Source: Joyebacterum sp964521425
GTDB lineage: Bacteria; Joyebacterota; Joyebacteria; Joyebacterales; Joyebacteraceae
Assembly: GCA_964521425.1 (NCBI GenBank)
Contig: CAZFRO010000014.1
Span: forward strand, 1 to 63,242
Length of the DNA: 63,242 nucleotides
Direction of reading: 5' to 3'
Position 1 is the first letter of the stretch, and every line of letters starts with the position of its first letter. Below, piece by piece: positions 17,758 to 27,925 of this stretch. The notes beneath the pieces were generated by a model. The model did not search any database. It was given only the letters and a program-made list of their open reading frames with translations, and had not been told where the DNA came from. Made by a program: the position numbers and the translations under genes.

Positions 17758-18681
17758 CTACCGCATGAACTCGTCGCGGGCCATGAGCGCCGCGCCTACA
17801 ACACCGGCTGCGGGTCCCAGCGCGGCTGGAACCACTCGCGGCAGGTCCTCCCGACATCTCAACGTGCGCCGGACCAGTTCGTCCCACGCGGCATCAAGAA
17901 GGGGCCGTCCAGCCTCCGCCACACCCCCACCGATCACGATGATCTCCGGATCAAGCAGAGCTGTGATATTGGCAAGCCCCACGCCGAGCGCCTGTCCAAG
18001 TTCTGTAACGGCGGCCAGGGCCGCCTTGTCTCCAGCCGCCGCTCTGATCCCGATGTCTCGAGCGGAAAGCGGTTCAGGCGTATCCCCCTCTGTGCGAGAG
18101 AGAACACGGCTGACAAGCGAGCCGGCGTTGACGAGCGGCTCCAGACACCCAAAGCCCCCGCAGGCGCATGGTGTCTGGCTTGAGATGTCGACGGTTGTGT
18201 GCCCTACCTCGCCGGCGAACCCGTGCTTGCCGCGATAGATCGAGCCATTGAGTATTATGCCCGCGCCCATTCCGGTGCCGAGCGTGATGACGACAGCGCT
18301 CGCAGCGCCACGGGCTGCCCCGATCATGTACTCGGCATACGCGGCCGCATTTGCGTCGTTGTCAACGATCATGGGCAGGGCGATTCTTTCACCCAACATC
18401 TCGGCGAGTTTGACGTCGTGCCAGGTCGAAAGATTCGGTGACTTTCGGACCACCCCAAGCTCGTGCGCGACGATCCCCGCGCAGCCGACCCCGCAGGCAA
18501 CGGGGGCTTCGTCGATCCCGCCGACCACGATGTCTGCCAGCTCAACAGCAGCGGACACGAGTTCGGGCGCGTCTCCGCCCGACCACCGGCGCTGTTCCGA
18601 CGCCGCAACACCGCCGTCTTCCGCGATGACGGCGGCCTTGACGTTGGTGCCGCCTATGTCGATGCCGAGGTAGTGGGTCAC
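17758..18681 (-). CDS. ROK-family sugar kinase, glucokinase-like
   Basis: 307 residues. ATP motif GIDIGGTNVKAAVI at the N-terminus, catalytic Asp in VDNDANAAA, second phosphate motif TLGTGMGAGIILNG, and the ROK zinc site GH(8)C-x-C-GGFGC (EVGHTTVD...CACGGFGCLE). Predicted to phosphorylate a hexose with ATP. The GTG start at 18681 follows GGAG with 12 nt spacing, inside the end of the neighbouring ATPase gene. Association with the sugar-ABC ATPase supports a carbohydrate role. Confidence 0.9.
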   Translation of the reverse strand: MTHYLGIDIGGTNVKAAVIAEDGGVAASEQRRWSGGDAPELVSAAVELADIVVGGIDEAPVACGVGCAGIVAHELGVVRKSPNLSTWHDVKLAEMLGERIALPMIVDNDANAAAYAEYMIGAARGAASAVVITLGTGMGAGIILNGSIYRGKHGFAGEVGHTTVDISSQTPCACGGFGCLEPLVNAGSLVSRVLSRTEGDTPEPLSARDIGIRAAAGDKAALAAVTELGQALGVGLANITALLDPEIIVIGGGVAEAGRPLLDAAWDELVRRTLRCREDLPRVVPAALGPAAGVVGAALMARDEFMR

Positions 18682-18686
18682 CGTGC

Positions 18687-19805
<1,119 letters not shown>

Positions 19806-19828
19806 CTGTGCCTCCCGCGTACTGAACT

Positions 19829-21169
19829 CTAGAGGGAATCCCCTATCCCAAGGCTTATCATGATATCGCCAACAGTGTAGTGGGAACCGGTGATCAAGAC
19901 AAGGTCCGCTTCACCGGCCATCGAGACGGCGCGTGCCAGGGCGGCGCCCGGCGACTCGATGATCTCGTGCTCCAATCGATGGCTTCGGGCGATTCTGGCG
20001 AGTTCCTCTGGATCCGCAGCCCTCACACTGGACGGCCGCGTCAGTATGACAACGTCCGCCACGTCTGATATCGCGCTCATGATGCCGTCAAGATCCTTGT
20101 CGGCCATCACGCCCAGAACCGCTATCACGGAGCCGTATTCGAAGACCTCACGCACGGCCTGGGCCAGGACGTTCGCCGCATCAGGATTGTGCGCCACATC
20201 CGCGAGAATCGTCGGCCGCCGGTCCAGTATCTGCATTCTGCCTATGCTGCCCGCCTCGGAGAGCCCGCGCCTGAGCGACGCCTCGGAGAGATCGATCACT
20301 CCGTCGCGCGAAAGCTCGTGGGCGACCAGAGCCGCACAGACTGCATTCGCAACCTGGTGGCGCCCGAGAAATGAGATGGAGAGCCCTTTGTGGACGGCTC
20401 CATCATAGGTGAGATCGAAGATGCTGCCGGTCGAGATGACGGAAACACGATCGACTATCGCCTCCTCACTGGCGGAGACGAAACGCGCACCACGCGTCGC
20501 CGCCACGTCACGAACGACGCCCAGAGCACTTCCGACGGCACCGGTGACCACAACACCGTCCGTTCTGACTATTCCTGCCTTCTTGCGGGCGATCTCATCC
20601 ACCGTGGTCCCCAGGATCTCCGAGTGGTCCACGGCAACACCCGTGATCACCGACAACACCGAATCCAGGGCGCTTGTCGCATCCATGGCGCCGCCCATAC
20701 CGACCTCGACCACGGCGATGTCCACGTTCTCCTCCGCGAAGAAGACGGTCGCCGCCGCCGTTGCGATCTCGAAGAACGTGGCCTCGATATCATCGGCGCC
20801 CGGCTTCAGCCGTCCGATGATCGACACGATGCGGTCCCTGGACACGCGAGAGCCGTTCACGACAAAGCGTTCGGTGAAGTCGACCACATGAGGAGATGTG
20901 AAGAGCCCTGTCCTGAGTCCGTGCTCAACCAGAATCGAGGCGACCATGGCCGACGTCGATCCCTTGCCGTTTGTTCCACCGACATGGACGATGCGAAAGC
21001 GTTTGTGGGGGTTTCCGACGGTCCCGAGCAGGTACTCGACCCTCTCGAGTCCCGGCTTCATTACGAATCGCCGGCGAGTGAAGAGCCAGTCCAGGCACGA
21101 TTGGTAGGAATCAAAGACCCTGTTTCCGAGCCTGCTCAAGCGTGTCCTCCGCTCGGTCCCGTGCGTCAT
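19829..21169 (-). CDS. folC: Folylpolyglutamate synthase / dihydrofolate synthase
   Basis: 446 residues from the ATG at 21169. Mur-ligase fold: 'SYQSCLDWLFTRRR', P-loop HVGGTNGKGSTSAMV, FTSPHVVDFTERF, FEIATAAATVFFAEENVDIAVVEVGMGG, and the glutamate-ligase end RPTILADVAHNPDAAN. It adds glutamate to folates. The 5' end overlaps the 3' end of accD by about 59 nt. The exact start is uncertain (ATGs at 21184 and 21169), but the family region begins inside the overlap, so the overlap is real. Confidence 0.92.
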   Translation of the reverse strand: MTHGTERRTRLSRLGNRVFDSYQSCLDWLFTRRRFVMKPGLERVEYLLGTVGNPHKRFRIVHVGGTNGKGSTSAMVASILVEHGLRTGLFTSPHVVDFTERFVVNGSRVSRDRIVSIIGRLKPGADDIEATFFEIATAAATVFFAEENVDIAVVEVGMGGAMDATSALDSVLSVITGVAVDHSEILGTTVDEIARKKAGIVRTDGVVVTGAVGSALGVVRDVAATRGARFVSASEEAIVDRVSVISTGSIFDLTYDGAVHKGLSISFLGRHQVANAVCAALVAHELSRDGVIDLSEASLRRGLSEAGSIGRMQILDRRPTILADVAHNPDAANVLAQAVREVFEYGSVIAVLGVMADKDLDGIMSAISDVADVVILTRPSSVRAADPEELARIARSHRLEHEIIESPGAALARAVSMAGEADLVLITGSHYTVGDIMISLGIGDSL

Positions 21170-22013
21170 CGGAGAAGAAATCAAGAACCCGCACGATGGC
21201 GCCCTTCAGTTCCATGCGGTGAACGATCATGTCGACCATCCCATGCTCGAGAAGGAACTCGGAGCGCTGGAAGCCGTCCGGAAGATCCTGCTTGATGGTC
21301 TGCTGGATGACCCGAGGCCCCGCGAATCCGATGAGGGCGCCCGGCTCGGCAATGATGACATCACCGAGAGATGCGAAACTGGCGGTCACCCCACCTGTCG
21401 TCGGGTGAGCCTGGATGGCGATATGCGGGAGTCCCTCATCGTGGAGCTTGGCGAGCATGGCGCTCGTCTTGCCCATCTGCATAAGCGAGAGAATGCCCTC
21501 CTGCATCCTCGCCCCACCGGTGCTCGAGAGCGTGATGACAGGGACGCGCTCCTCCACAGCCATCCTGGTGAGCCGCGCTATCTTCTCACCCATGACGGAT
21601 CCCATGCTCCCCCCGAGGAATCCGAAATCGAGGACCGCGAGCATGGCCAGGTGCCCACCGACCCGGGCGCTGCCTGTCAGAACGGCGGAGTTGTGCCCGG
21701 TCTTCTTCTTCGCTGCCTCTATCCGGTCGACGTACTTCTTCGAGTCCACGAAGCCCAGAGGATCTATCGACTCGAGACCGGTCAGGAGTTCCACGTAGCT
21801 GCCGGAGTCCGTGAGGATGTTCATGTACTTGTCTGCAGAGATACGGAAGTGATGCCCACACTTGCCGCATGTCCAGAGGTTCTTCTCGAGTTCCTTGTGG
21901 TAGAGAATCTCCCCGCAGCTGTCACACTTCTTCCAGAGGCCATCGGGCACATCGCGCTTCTTGGTGTCCTTGATGCCTGGCTTGCGGCGCTTGAGCCATG
22001 AGACCTGGTCCAT
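21111..22013 (-). CDS. accD: Acetyl-CoA carboxylase carboxyltransferase subunit beta
   Basis: 300 residues from the ATG at 22013, with AGGAGA 8 nt upstream. N-terminal zinc ribbon CDSCG...CGKCG near residues 30-52, then the crotonase-like carboxyltransferase core (VLTGSARVGGHLAMLAVLDF, FLGGSMGSVMGEKI, SSTGGARMQEGILSLMQM, THPTTGG-like 'AHPTTGGVTASFASLGD'). It supplies malonyl-CoA for fatty acids together with AccA, which is not encoded here. The leader upstream contains short repeats. Confidence 0.95.
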   Translation of the reverse strand: MDQVSWLKRRKPGIKDTKKRDVPDGLWKKCDSCGEILYHKELEKNLWTCGKCGHHFRISADKYMNILTDSGSYVELLTGLESIDPLGFVDSKKYVDRIEAAKKKTGHNSAVLTGSARVGGHLAMLAVLDFGFLGGSMGSVMGEKIARLTRMAVEERVPVITLSSTGGARMQEGILSLMQMGKTSAMLAKLHDEGLPHIAIQAHPTTGGVTASFASLGDVIIAEPGALIGFAGPRVIQQTIKQDLPDGFQRSEFLLEHGMVDMIVHRMELKGAIVRVLDFFSDDARDRAEDTLEQARKQGL

Positions 22014-22103
22014 CTGTCGATTCTCCTGTGTAATTGTGCGATTCTCCGGAACTACTGCTGATCCGTCGATCGTGCATCTATCATGACACGGCCATAGCCG
22101 CCT

Positions 22104-22193
22104 GGCAACCCCTACTGACGGCTTCGCACACACGGCACGCCTCTACTGACGGCTTCCCACGCCGAGCAGCCCCTACCAGCAGCTACATCCGGC
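22104..22193. repeat. Degenerate 30-bp direct repeats upstream of accD
   Basis: Two good 30-bp copies (22104-22133 and 22134-22163) share CTACTGACGGCTTC; a third diverged copy runs into the end of the phosphorylase gene. Possibly a decaying minisatellite in the accD leader. Confidence 0.55.
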
Positions 22194-23243
22194 GCGCAAC
22201 GCCAGAGACGACTGCGTACAGCTTCTCCCCGCCGGCTCTTCCCGCCGCCAGGACCTCCTTGTGCGTTGTCTTGTGACCGCTCCCGGGGACCGCGAGATTC
22301 GTGATGAGTGCTATGCCCATCACCTTGAGCCCCAGCGCTCTCGCCGCCTGGACCTCCAGCACGGTCGACATCCCGATTGCGGAGCCACCGATCCGGCGCA
22401 TCATCCTTATCTCGGCCGGGGTCTCGTACGTTGGCCCAAGAGCTCCGATGTAGACACCACTTCTGAGCGTAACTCTCTCCTCGACGGCCACGGCTGCGGC
22501 ATGCTCACGCAGGCGCTCCGAGTAAGCGTGGCCCATTCTGAAGGTCGGTAGAGGAAGTCGTCGCGGTCCTGAGATGAGCGAGAGCTGGTCCGCGATGAGC
22601 ATGAGATCGCCCACCTCGAAGCCCGGGTCGAGCCCGCCCGATGCGTTTGTCACAATGAGTGTATGCGCGCCGAGTTCGGCCGCCAGTCTCACTGTGAATG
22701 TGACGTCCTGTGGCGAGTGTCCCTCGTAGAGGTGGACTCGTCCGGCGAAAACGATCGTCTCCTTTCCACCGATCCTCCCGAGCACAAGAGCACCGCGATG
22801 CCCGGCTACTGCTGTCTGTGGAAACCCGGGGATCTTCCCGTACGGTACGGTGAGGTCCGGAGAGAAACTGTCGGTGAACGATGACAGCCCCGATCCGAGA
22901 ATGACACAGATGTCGGGGCGCTCCACTCCAAGCTCCCGCAACCGATCCGCTGCCTTCGTGAGAGCCTTCTCCGGGGCCCCTTCCGGAGCCTTCTCCGGGG
23001 CCCCTTCCGGAGCCTTCTCCGNNNNNNNNNNNNNNNNNNNNNNNNNNNNNNNNNNNNNNNNNNNNNNNNNNNNNNNNNNNNNNNNNNNNNNNNNNNNNNN
23101 NNNNNNNNNNNNNNNNNNNNNTTCTCCGGGGCCCCTTCCGGAGCCTTCTCCGGGGCCCCTTCCGGAGCCTTCTCCGGGGCCCCTTCCGGAGCCTTCTCCG
23201 AGCCCCCGTTCGTTCCAGATTCCATCGTGCTCCCCGTGTTCAC
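22183..23243 (-). CDS. Purine nucleoside phosphorylase with repeat-expanded N-terminus (spans assembly gap)
   Basis: The enzyme core (from about 22965 down) has ICVILGSGLSSF, the phosphate loop AGHRGALVLGRI, HLYEGHSP, TNASGGL, the purine region GPTYETPAEIRMM, GMSTVLE and ALITNLA, so it is a trimeric-type PNP that splits inosine/guanosine with phosphate. A conventional caller starts at a TTG inside helix 1 (22941), but the frame continues upstream through KALTKAADRL into EKAPEGAP octapeptides. Across the gap, the same octapeptide frame begins at a GTG (23243) directly after the rimI stop with GGAGGT 7 nt upstream. The N placeholder breaks the frame artificially. The number of octapeptides is unknown. 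Confidence 0.75.
22963..23200. repeat. 24-bp tandem repeat coding (EKAPEGAP)n
   Basis: Head-to-tail copies of TTCTCCGGGGCCCC + TTCCGGAGCC on the plus strand, read on the minus strand as Glu-Lys-Ala-Pro-Glu-Gly-Ala-Pro. Copies on both sides of the gap are essentially identical, indicating recent expansion. Confidence 0.9.
23022..23121. other. Assembly gap (100 N) inside the 24-bp repeat
   Basis: Exactly 100 N flanked by the same repeat; 100 is not a multiple of 24 or 3, so it shifts the reading frame of the phosphorylase gene artificially. Confidence 0.99.
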
Positions 23244-23699
23244 CTAAGTCACCTCCGCCAGCATCACGATCGCATCCTCGCCGTTGTCGGTGTAGTATCC
23301 CCTGCGAATCGCCACCGCTCTGAATCCGTAACGCTCATACAGACTGATCGCCGCATCGTTGGACGCGCGCACCTCGAGCGTCGCCATACGGACTCCTCGC
23401 TCATGCGCGACCCGAATCGCCTCGGCCAGAATCCGCTTTGCGATGCCCTGCCTTTGTCTCTTCCCCGTAACCGCTATGTTCCCGATGTGGAACTCATCCT
23501 CAATAATCCAGCCGATGATGTAGCCGACAACGCGCCCCCGCTCCAGAGCGACGAGCGCAAGTGTGGGAGGTGAACGTTTGAGGTCCGCCTCGAACGCCTG
23601 TCTCGACCACGGGATTGGGAATAGCTCCGTCTCGATGGCACACACGTCATCGAGGTCGGCGAGCGTCATGGCTCGGAGATCCGTGGACGGCGTGGGCAC
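23244..23699 (-). CDS. rimI: Ribosomal protein S18 alanine N-acetyltransferase-like, GNAT fold
   Basis: 151 residues. GNAT core with acetyl-CoA loop RQRQGIAKRIL near residue 80, preceded by FHIGNIAV and followed by TLEVRASNDAAISLYERYGF, the RimI-typical arrangement, and a late 'RRGYY' motif. Start GTG at 23699, 42 nt after tsaB. RimI enzymes acetylate protein N-termini. Its place after tsaE-tsaB is the common bacterial order. Substrate identity here is inferred only. Confidence 0.88.
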   Translation of the reverse strand: MPTPSTDLRAMTLADLDDVCAIETELFPIPWSRQAFEADLKRSPPTLALVALERGRVVGYIIGWIIEDEFHIGNIAVTGKRQRQGIAKRILAEAIRVAHERGVRMATLEVRASNDAAISLYERYGFRAVAIRRGYYTDNGEDAIVMLAEVT

Positions 23700-23741
23700 G
23701 GTGCACCCCCAGAAAAGCGGTACGTGAGAAGATCCGCCTGA

Positions 23742-24416
23742 TCATATACCCCTGAGATAGACCGGCTCAAGACCGTCAAGCTCAGGCGCCTCACCCTCGC
23801 CGGCCGCCCGGGCTGCCAGTGCCGCAAGCGCCACGGGGTCGCTGACATCGATGCTACACTCGGGAGCTGACAGGCTGCCACCGAGAACGGCCTCAAGTTC
23901 CTGCGCATACTCGGAGGCTCCGGTGCCCACCGGCTGGACCTTCCGGCCGTCGGCCGCATTGAGCGCCAGTCGCGCCGCCTCCTGCGGCTCGATTGCTCTA
24001 TCCTCGGAGAGACGCTCCCGCCGTTGCCCGCTCGCGTCAAACAGGGCGCAGTAGACCTCTCCCTTTCTCGCATCGATCGCGGAGAGAATCAGCCCCTCAC
24101 GGGCGGGCGCGCTCGCGGCGAGCGACTCCGTCGTTGAAACGGGCCAGACTGGCACGCCGGTCGAGACGGCCAACCCTTTGGCGGTAGCCAGACCGACCCT
24201 GAGACCACTGAACCTGCCGGGCCCCACTGCGACGGCTATGCCGTCGAGGTCCCGAATGGCGACTCCCGCCTCGTGGAGGACCGCATGAACGGCCTCCAGC
24301 AGGCGCTCGGTGTGCCCGCGCTCCGTGCGTCGCTCCGAGACACCAATGAGCCTGTCCCCATCCACTACGGAGACAACCTCCACGGGCGTCGATGTGTCAA
24401 TCGTGAGAATCTTCAT
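23742..24416 (-). CDS. tsaB: tRNA t6A biosynthesis protein TsaB
   Basis: 224 residues; the inactive ASKHA-fold partner of TsaD in making threonylcarbamoyladenosine-37 of tRNA. Family features: ILTIDTSTPVEVVSV at the N-terminus, ERGHTERLLEAV, VAVGPGRFSGLRVGLATAKGLA, and AIDARKGEVYCALF. Overlaps the end of tsaE by 20 nt. TsaD is not in the window. Confidence 0.93.
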   Translation of the reverse strand: MKILTIDTSTPVEVVSVVDGDRLIGVSERRTERGHTERLLEAVHAVLHEAGVAIRDLDGIAVAVGPGRFSGLRVGLATAKGLAVSTGVPVWPVSTTESLAASAPAREGLILSAIDARKGEVYCALFDASGQRRERLSEDRAIEPQEAARLALNAADGRKVQPVGTGASEYAQELEAVLGGSLSAPECSIDVSDPVALAALAARAAGEGEAPELDGLEPVYLRGI

Positions 24417-24903
24417 CTTGCGGCCGCTCTCTCCACAGTTTCAGGAGCGCACTCTTCACACGGACGTGCCTGTCGCCACGCGCGTCAAGCACCATGGTGC
24501 GTATGTCCGGGGCATCGATCGAAATGCGTATGTCGAGCCTCTCGTCTGGGAGAAACTCCCTGGCGCGCTCAGCCCACTCGATGATCGCCACCCCGTCACC
24601 GAAGAAGAGCTCGCGATACCCAAGATCCTCGATTTCGGCGAGATTGTGAATCCTGTAAAGGTCAACGTGCAGGATCGGGACGCGCCCGGCGTATTCGTTT
24701 ACAACGATGAAGCTGGGGCTGGACACATAGCCGTCGTACCCGAGTCCGACCGAGATGCCCTGGGCAAGAACCGTCTTCCCGCTTCCCAGATCCCCGTAGA
24801 GCGCAACGAGATCACCAGCCTCAAGCAGGCGTCCAAGTGCGCGGCCCAGCTCCCGGCTCTCGTCGGATGACTTGGTGACAAGGCTCTCTCTTCTGGCACT
24901 CAT
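24397..24903 (-). CDS. tsaE: tRNA t6A biosynthesis ATPase TsaE
   Basis: 168 residues. P-loop ALYGDLGSGKTVLAQG near residue 34, switch 'VSSPSFIVVNEYAG', HVDLYRI and the late 'VAIIEWAER' (Trp-Ala-Glu typical of TsaE). ATPase that cycles the TsaB-TsaD complex. Lies 10 nt after porX-like gene and overlaps tsaB, so the three are probably cotranscribed. Confidence 0.93.
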   Translation of the reverse strand: MSARRESLVTKSSDESRELGRALGRLLEAGDLVALYGDLGSGKTVLAQGISVGLGYDGYVSSPSFIVVNEYAGRVPILHVDLYRIHNLAEIEDLGYRELFFGDGVAIIEWAERAREFLPDERLDIRISIDAPDIRTMVLDARGDRHVRVKSALLKLWRERPQDEDSHD

Positions 24904-24913
24904 CGCCTGGGTC

Positions 24914-26479
24914 CTATCCCCTGGGAGTCATGATGGCACACGGGAGGATCATCTCCTCGGTCGATATCCCGCCATGCTGGAAGGTACCCCGGTACTGCCG
25001 CTCGTACTTGTGAAACTCCGTCGGGTAGACGAAGTAGTAGTCCTCCTTCGCGATGGCATACTGCTTGCTCAACCCGTCGGTCGGAAGCCGGAAACGGTCA
25101 GGATCATCTATCAGGAACGTCTCCTTTGGGTTGTAACCAAGGTTGCTTCCGAACTTGTAGCGGATGTTCGTCGTCGTCGCCTTGTTGCCCCGCACGAGTG
25201 CAGCGCGTCGCCCCAGTACGGCGCCGTGGTCGGTCGTCAGAACGACCGTGGCCTTCTGCCGTGCCATCTCCTCGATGATGTGGTACAGGGCCGAGTGAAC
25301 GAACCACGAGCGAACGAGCGAGCGGAAGGCCGGTTCGTCGGGCGCGATCTCCTGGAGAATCTCGGATTCCGAGCGCCCGTGCGAAAGGATGTCGACGAAG
25401 TTGTAGACGAGCGAGACGAACTGGAGATCATGGAACGATCCCATCTTCCGCCTCACGTTGTCCGCCTCATCCTTCTCGTAGATTTTCACGTACTTGTGCG
25501 CGGGGCTCACTCTGATGCCCATCCGTCTCAGCTGCCCCTCCATGAGCTGGCGCTCGTAGCGGTTCTTGCTGTACTGGTCTCTCGAATGCGCATCCCATAT
25601 GTCGGGGAACTTCTCGCCGAACTCCGCGGGGTAGAGCCCGCTGAAGAGCGCGTTTCGCGAGTACGGAGTCGCCGTCGGCAGGATCGAATAGTAGTAGTGG
25701 TTCTCTATGTTGAAGAACGGCTCCAGGCTCGGTCTGAGACTCATCCAGTGGTCGAGTCTCAGACAGTCGAGCACCACGAAATAGACCTTCTTCTTGGCCT
25801 TGAGAAACGGCGCCACGTATTCCCCGAAGATGTCCGGAGAAAGAAGCGGGCGATCGGGAGAGTCGTTGACCCACCCCTCGTATTCGCCCTCCACGTAGCG
25901 TGAAAACTCCGCGTTGGCCGACATCTGGAGATCACGGTGGATCTGCCTGAGACCCGGGTCTCGAACGCGGTCGAGTTCCAGATCCCAATGGACGAACTTG
26001 GTGTAGAACTCCACCCATTCGCGCCAGTCCATCGCCCCCATTATCTGCGCCCGGAGCTGACTGTTCTCCCGGGCGTATGTCTGAGCCAGCTGATCCCGCC
26101 GTATCTTCCGTCCATCGAGAATGCGCTTGATCGCACTCAGGACCTGCGTCGGCTTGACTGGCTTGATGAGGAAATCATCGATGCGCTTGCCCAGCGCATC
26201 GTTCATGAGATCCTCCTCCTCGCTCTTGGTCACCATGACCACGGGAACGGAAGGGTCAAGCTCCTTCATCTCAGCCAACGTCTCGAGTCCGTCCATCCCG
26301 ACCATCATCTCGTCGAGCAGGACGATGTCGTAGCGCCCCTCCCTGACCATCTCGATCGCTGCTTCGCCACTGGTCGCCGTCGCCAGATCGTAGCCTCGCT
26401 GCTCAAGGAAGATGATGTGCGGCTTGAGCATATCTATCTCATCGTCGACCCAGAGGATTCGCCTGTTTGCGGTACTCAT
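24914..26479 (-). CDS. porX: PorX-like response regulator with PglZ phosphatase-like domain
   Basis: 521 residues from the ATG at 26479, chosen because PorX proteins begin 'xxILWVDDE'; ATGs further upstream are possible. Receiver domain 1-125 with acidic pair D12/D13, phosphoacceptor D56 (VLLDEMM), T84 and K106. After a helical linker, the PglZ alkaline-phosphatase-like domain (about 215-521) has the metal Asp in VVLDCLRLD (D238), the expected nucleophile Thr in LPTATPYSRN (T271), and the TTDHG metal site. In Bacteroidetes, PorX with PorY controls type 9 secretion, and the PglZ domain cleaves oligonucleotides. The kinase gene just upstream and the cargo-like tails at 48.7-53 kb fit this role. 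Confidence 0.88.
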   Translation of the reverse strand: MSTANRRILWVDDEIDMLKPHIIFLEQRGYDLATATSGEAAIEMVREGRYDIVLLDEMMVGMDGLETLAEMKELDPSVPVVMVTKSEEEDLMNDALGKRIDDFLIKPVKPTQVLSAIKRILDGRKIRRDQLAQTYARENSQLRAQIMGAMDWREWVEFYTKFVHWDLELDRVRDPGLRQIHRDLQMSANAEFSRYVEGEYEGWVNDSPDRPLLSPDIFGEYVAPFLKAKKKVYFVVLDCLRLDHWMSLRPSLEPFFNIENHYYYSILPTATPYSRNALFSGLYPAEFGEKFPDIWDAHSRDQYSKNRYERQLMEGQLRRMGIRVSPAHKYVKIYEKDEADNVRRKMGSFHDLQFVSLVYNFVDILSHGRSESEILQEIAPDEPAFRSLVRSWFVHSALYHIIEEMARQKATVVLTTDHGAVLGRRAALVRGNKATTTNIRYKFGSNLGYNPKETFLIDDPDRFRLPTDGLSKQYAIAKEDYYFVYPTEFHKYERQYRGTFQHGGISTEEMILPCAIMTPRG

Positions 26480-26567
26480 CTTGAGATCCCGTCCCCTCTC
26501 CATGTATGAATCCTGGCGGACACTTGGCAGGTCCGCCTGAGGCATCTCTTGTGGCAGAAAGCTCGTG

Positions 26568-27854
26568 CTAGGTAGCCGGAAGGCAGATTACGAAGGTCGT
26601 GCCTTTCCCGGGTTCGGACCATCCGATGTAGAGTCGTCCGTTGTGATGTTCCTCCACAATCCGTCTGGCCAGAGCCAACCCCAAACCCCAACCCTTCCTT
26701 TTCGTCGAATAGCCCGGGAGGAAGACGCGTCTGCGCTCGGCGGCGGTGAGACCTCTGCCGTTGTCGGTGAAAAAGATCCGGATGTCGCCTTCTTTGGTCG
26801 CGTGCTCGGTCCTGATCCCGATCGTTCCGCCCTTCGGTGGAAGCGCCTCCATGGAGTTCTTGACGAGGTTCTCAATGACCCACTCCATCAGCTGGGCATT
26901 GACGTCAACAAGCGGGACGTCCGCGTACTCCTCGCTGATCTCGATTTCCTGACCAAGCGAGGGCAGACGCCAGCGAAGATAGTCCACTGCTCCCCTCAGC
27001 ACGACCGCGACATCCTGTCGCTTCATCTTTGGTGTGGACCCTATCTGATTGAATCGCTGGGATATCCTGTCCAATCTGTCGAGATCCCGCTGCATCTCGA
27101 CAGACATCCGCGAGATCTCTCTGCAGGCTTCACATTCCTTCGTCCCGGTCTCCCGGAGGAGTTCAACCCACCCCATCAGTGATGAGATCGGTGTCCCCAG
27201 CTGGTGGGCGGTCTCTTTCGCCAGCCCGACCCAGATCGAACGAAGCTCCGCCAGCTTCGCATTGCGGAAGCCGAGGAATCCCAGAAGCAGGAGAACGCCG
27301 AACGCCAGGATCTCGAGCGCCGGCACGAAGCGCATCTCCTTTATCATGCTGGACTCACCGTAGTGAACGTAGCCCAGAACGGTCTCATCCCCTATCTGAG
27401 TCATCGGGATCGGGGAACGACGACGATCCACCTCAGCCATGATCCGCATCACGTCGCCCAGCCCTGAATCCGAGGGGTTCTCCGGATCCGCGGAGAGATA
27501 TTCCTCGTGGCTCACCTCCTCCGGGTCGACGGCGAGAGGGAGTCCCTTCCACGTAATGGGCACACCTCTCACATCGGAGATGATCACGGGGAAATTGATG
27601 CTCTCGATCAGCTCTCCGAAGACGACCGACAGCTCCACATTCTCCCTGGCTGCGTAGGTGGCCGTGGCACACAGACCCGCTATGGATCGGGAGAGCGTGG
27701 CAGACTGAACCTCGAGTCTTCGAATCAGGCTGTTTGTGTAAAGGAAAATGACCACTGCCAGGAGTGAGACGGCGACAAAGACGTAGGCCCTCGTGCGGAT
27801 TCCCGCCGTCTGTATGTGATCAGATGTTGTATTGAGACCCAGAGCCATGGCCAC
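26568..27854 (-). CDS. Membrane sensor histidine kinase, PorY-like
   Basis: 428 residues. TM1 about 22-41, a ~135-residue periplasmic region, TM2 about 177-195, then a kinase core with H-box AKETAHQLGTPISSLMGWVE (His217), N-box VIENLVKNSMEAL, G1 FTDNGRGL and the F/G2 region YSTKRKGWGLGLALARR. The AHQLGTP-ISSL H-box is the form I know from Bacteroidetes PorY-type kinases. Its stop lies 88 nt before the porX-like start, so they are a probable cognate pair. The periplasmic domain has no motif I recognise. Confidence 0.88.
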   Translation of the reverse strand: MAMALGLNTTSDHIQTAGIRTRAYVFVAVSLLAVVIFLYTNSLIRRLEVQSATLSRSIAGLCATATYAARENVELSVVFGELIESINFPVIISDVRGVPITWKGLPLAVDPEEVSHEEYLSADPENPSDSGLGDVMRIMAEVDRRRSPIPMTQIGDETVLGYVHYGESSMIKEMRFVPALEILAFGVLLLLGFLGFRNAKLAELRSIWVGLAKETAHQLGTPISSLMGWVELLRETGTKECEACREISRMSVEMQRDLDRLDRISQRFNQIGSTPKMKRQDVAVVLRGAVDYLRWRLPSLGQEIEISEEYADVPLVDVNAQLMEWVIENLVKNSMEALPPKGGTIGIRTEHATKEGDIRIFFTDNGRGLTAAERRRVFLPGYSTKRKGWGLGLALARRIVEEHHNGRLYIGWSEPGKGTTFVICLPAT

Positions 27855-27925
27855 AGTCCTTGCAGAATCTCTACTCTTAAGACTTCCTGGTCAGCCCGGC
27901 TGCGACCCTCGCGCGGCCGGAGCTG

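Noticed and set aside
22963..23200. CRISPR or IS-related repeat
   Set aside because: It is an in-frame 24-bp coding repeat without spacers.
22806..23243. Separate 145-residue protein spanning the N gap
   Set aside because: Its downstream half is Arg-rich because the 100-N placeholder shifts frame; the real frame leads into the phosphorylase.
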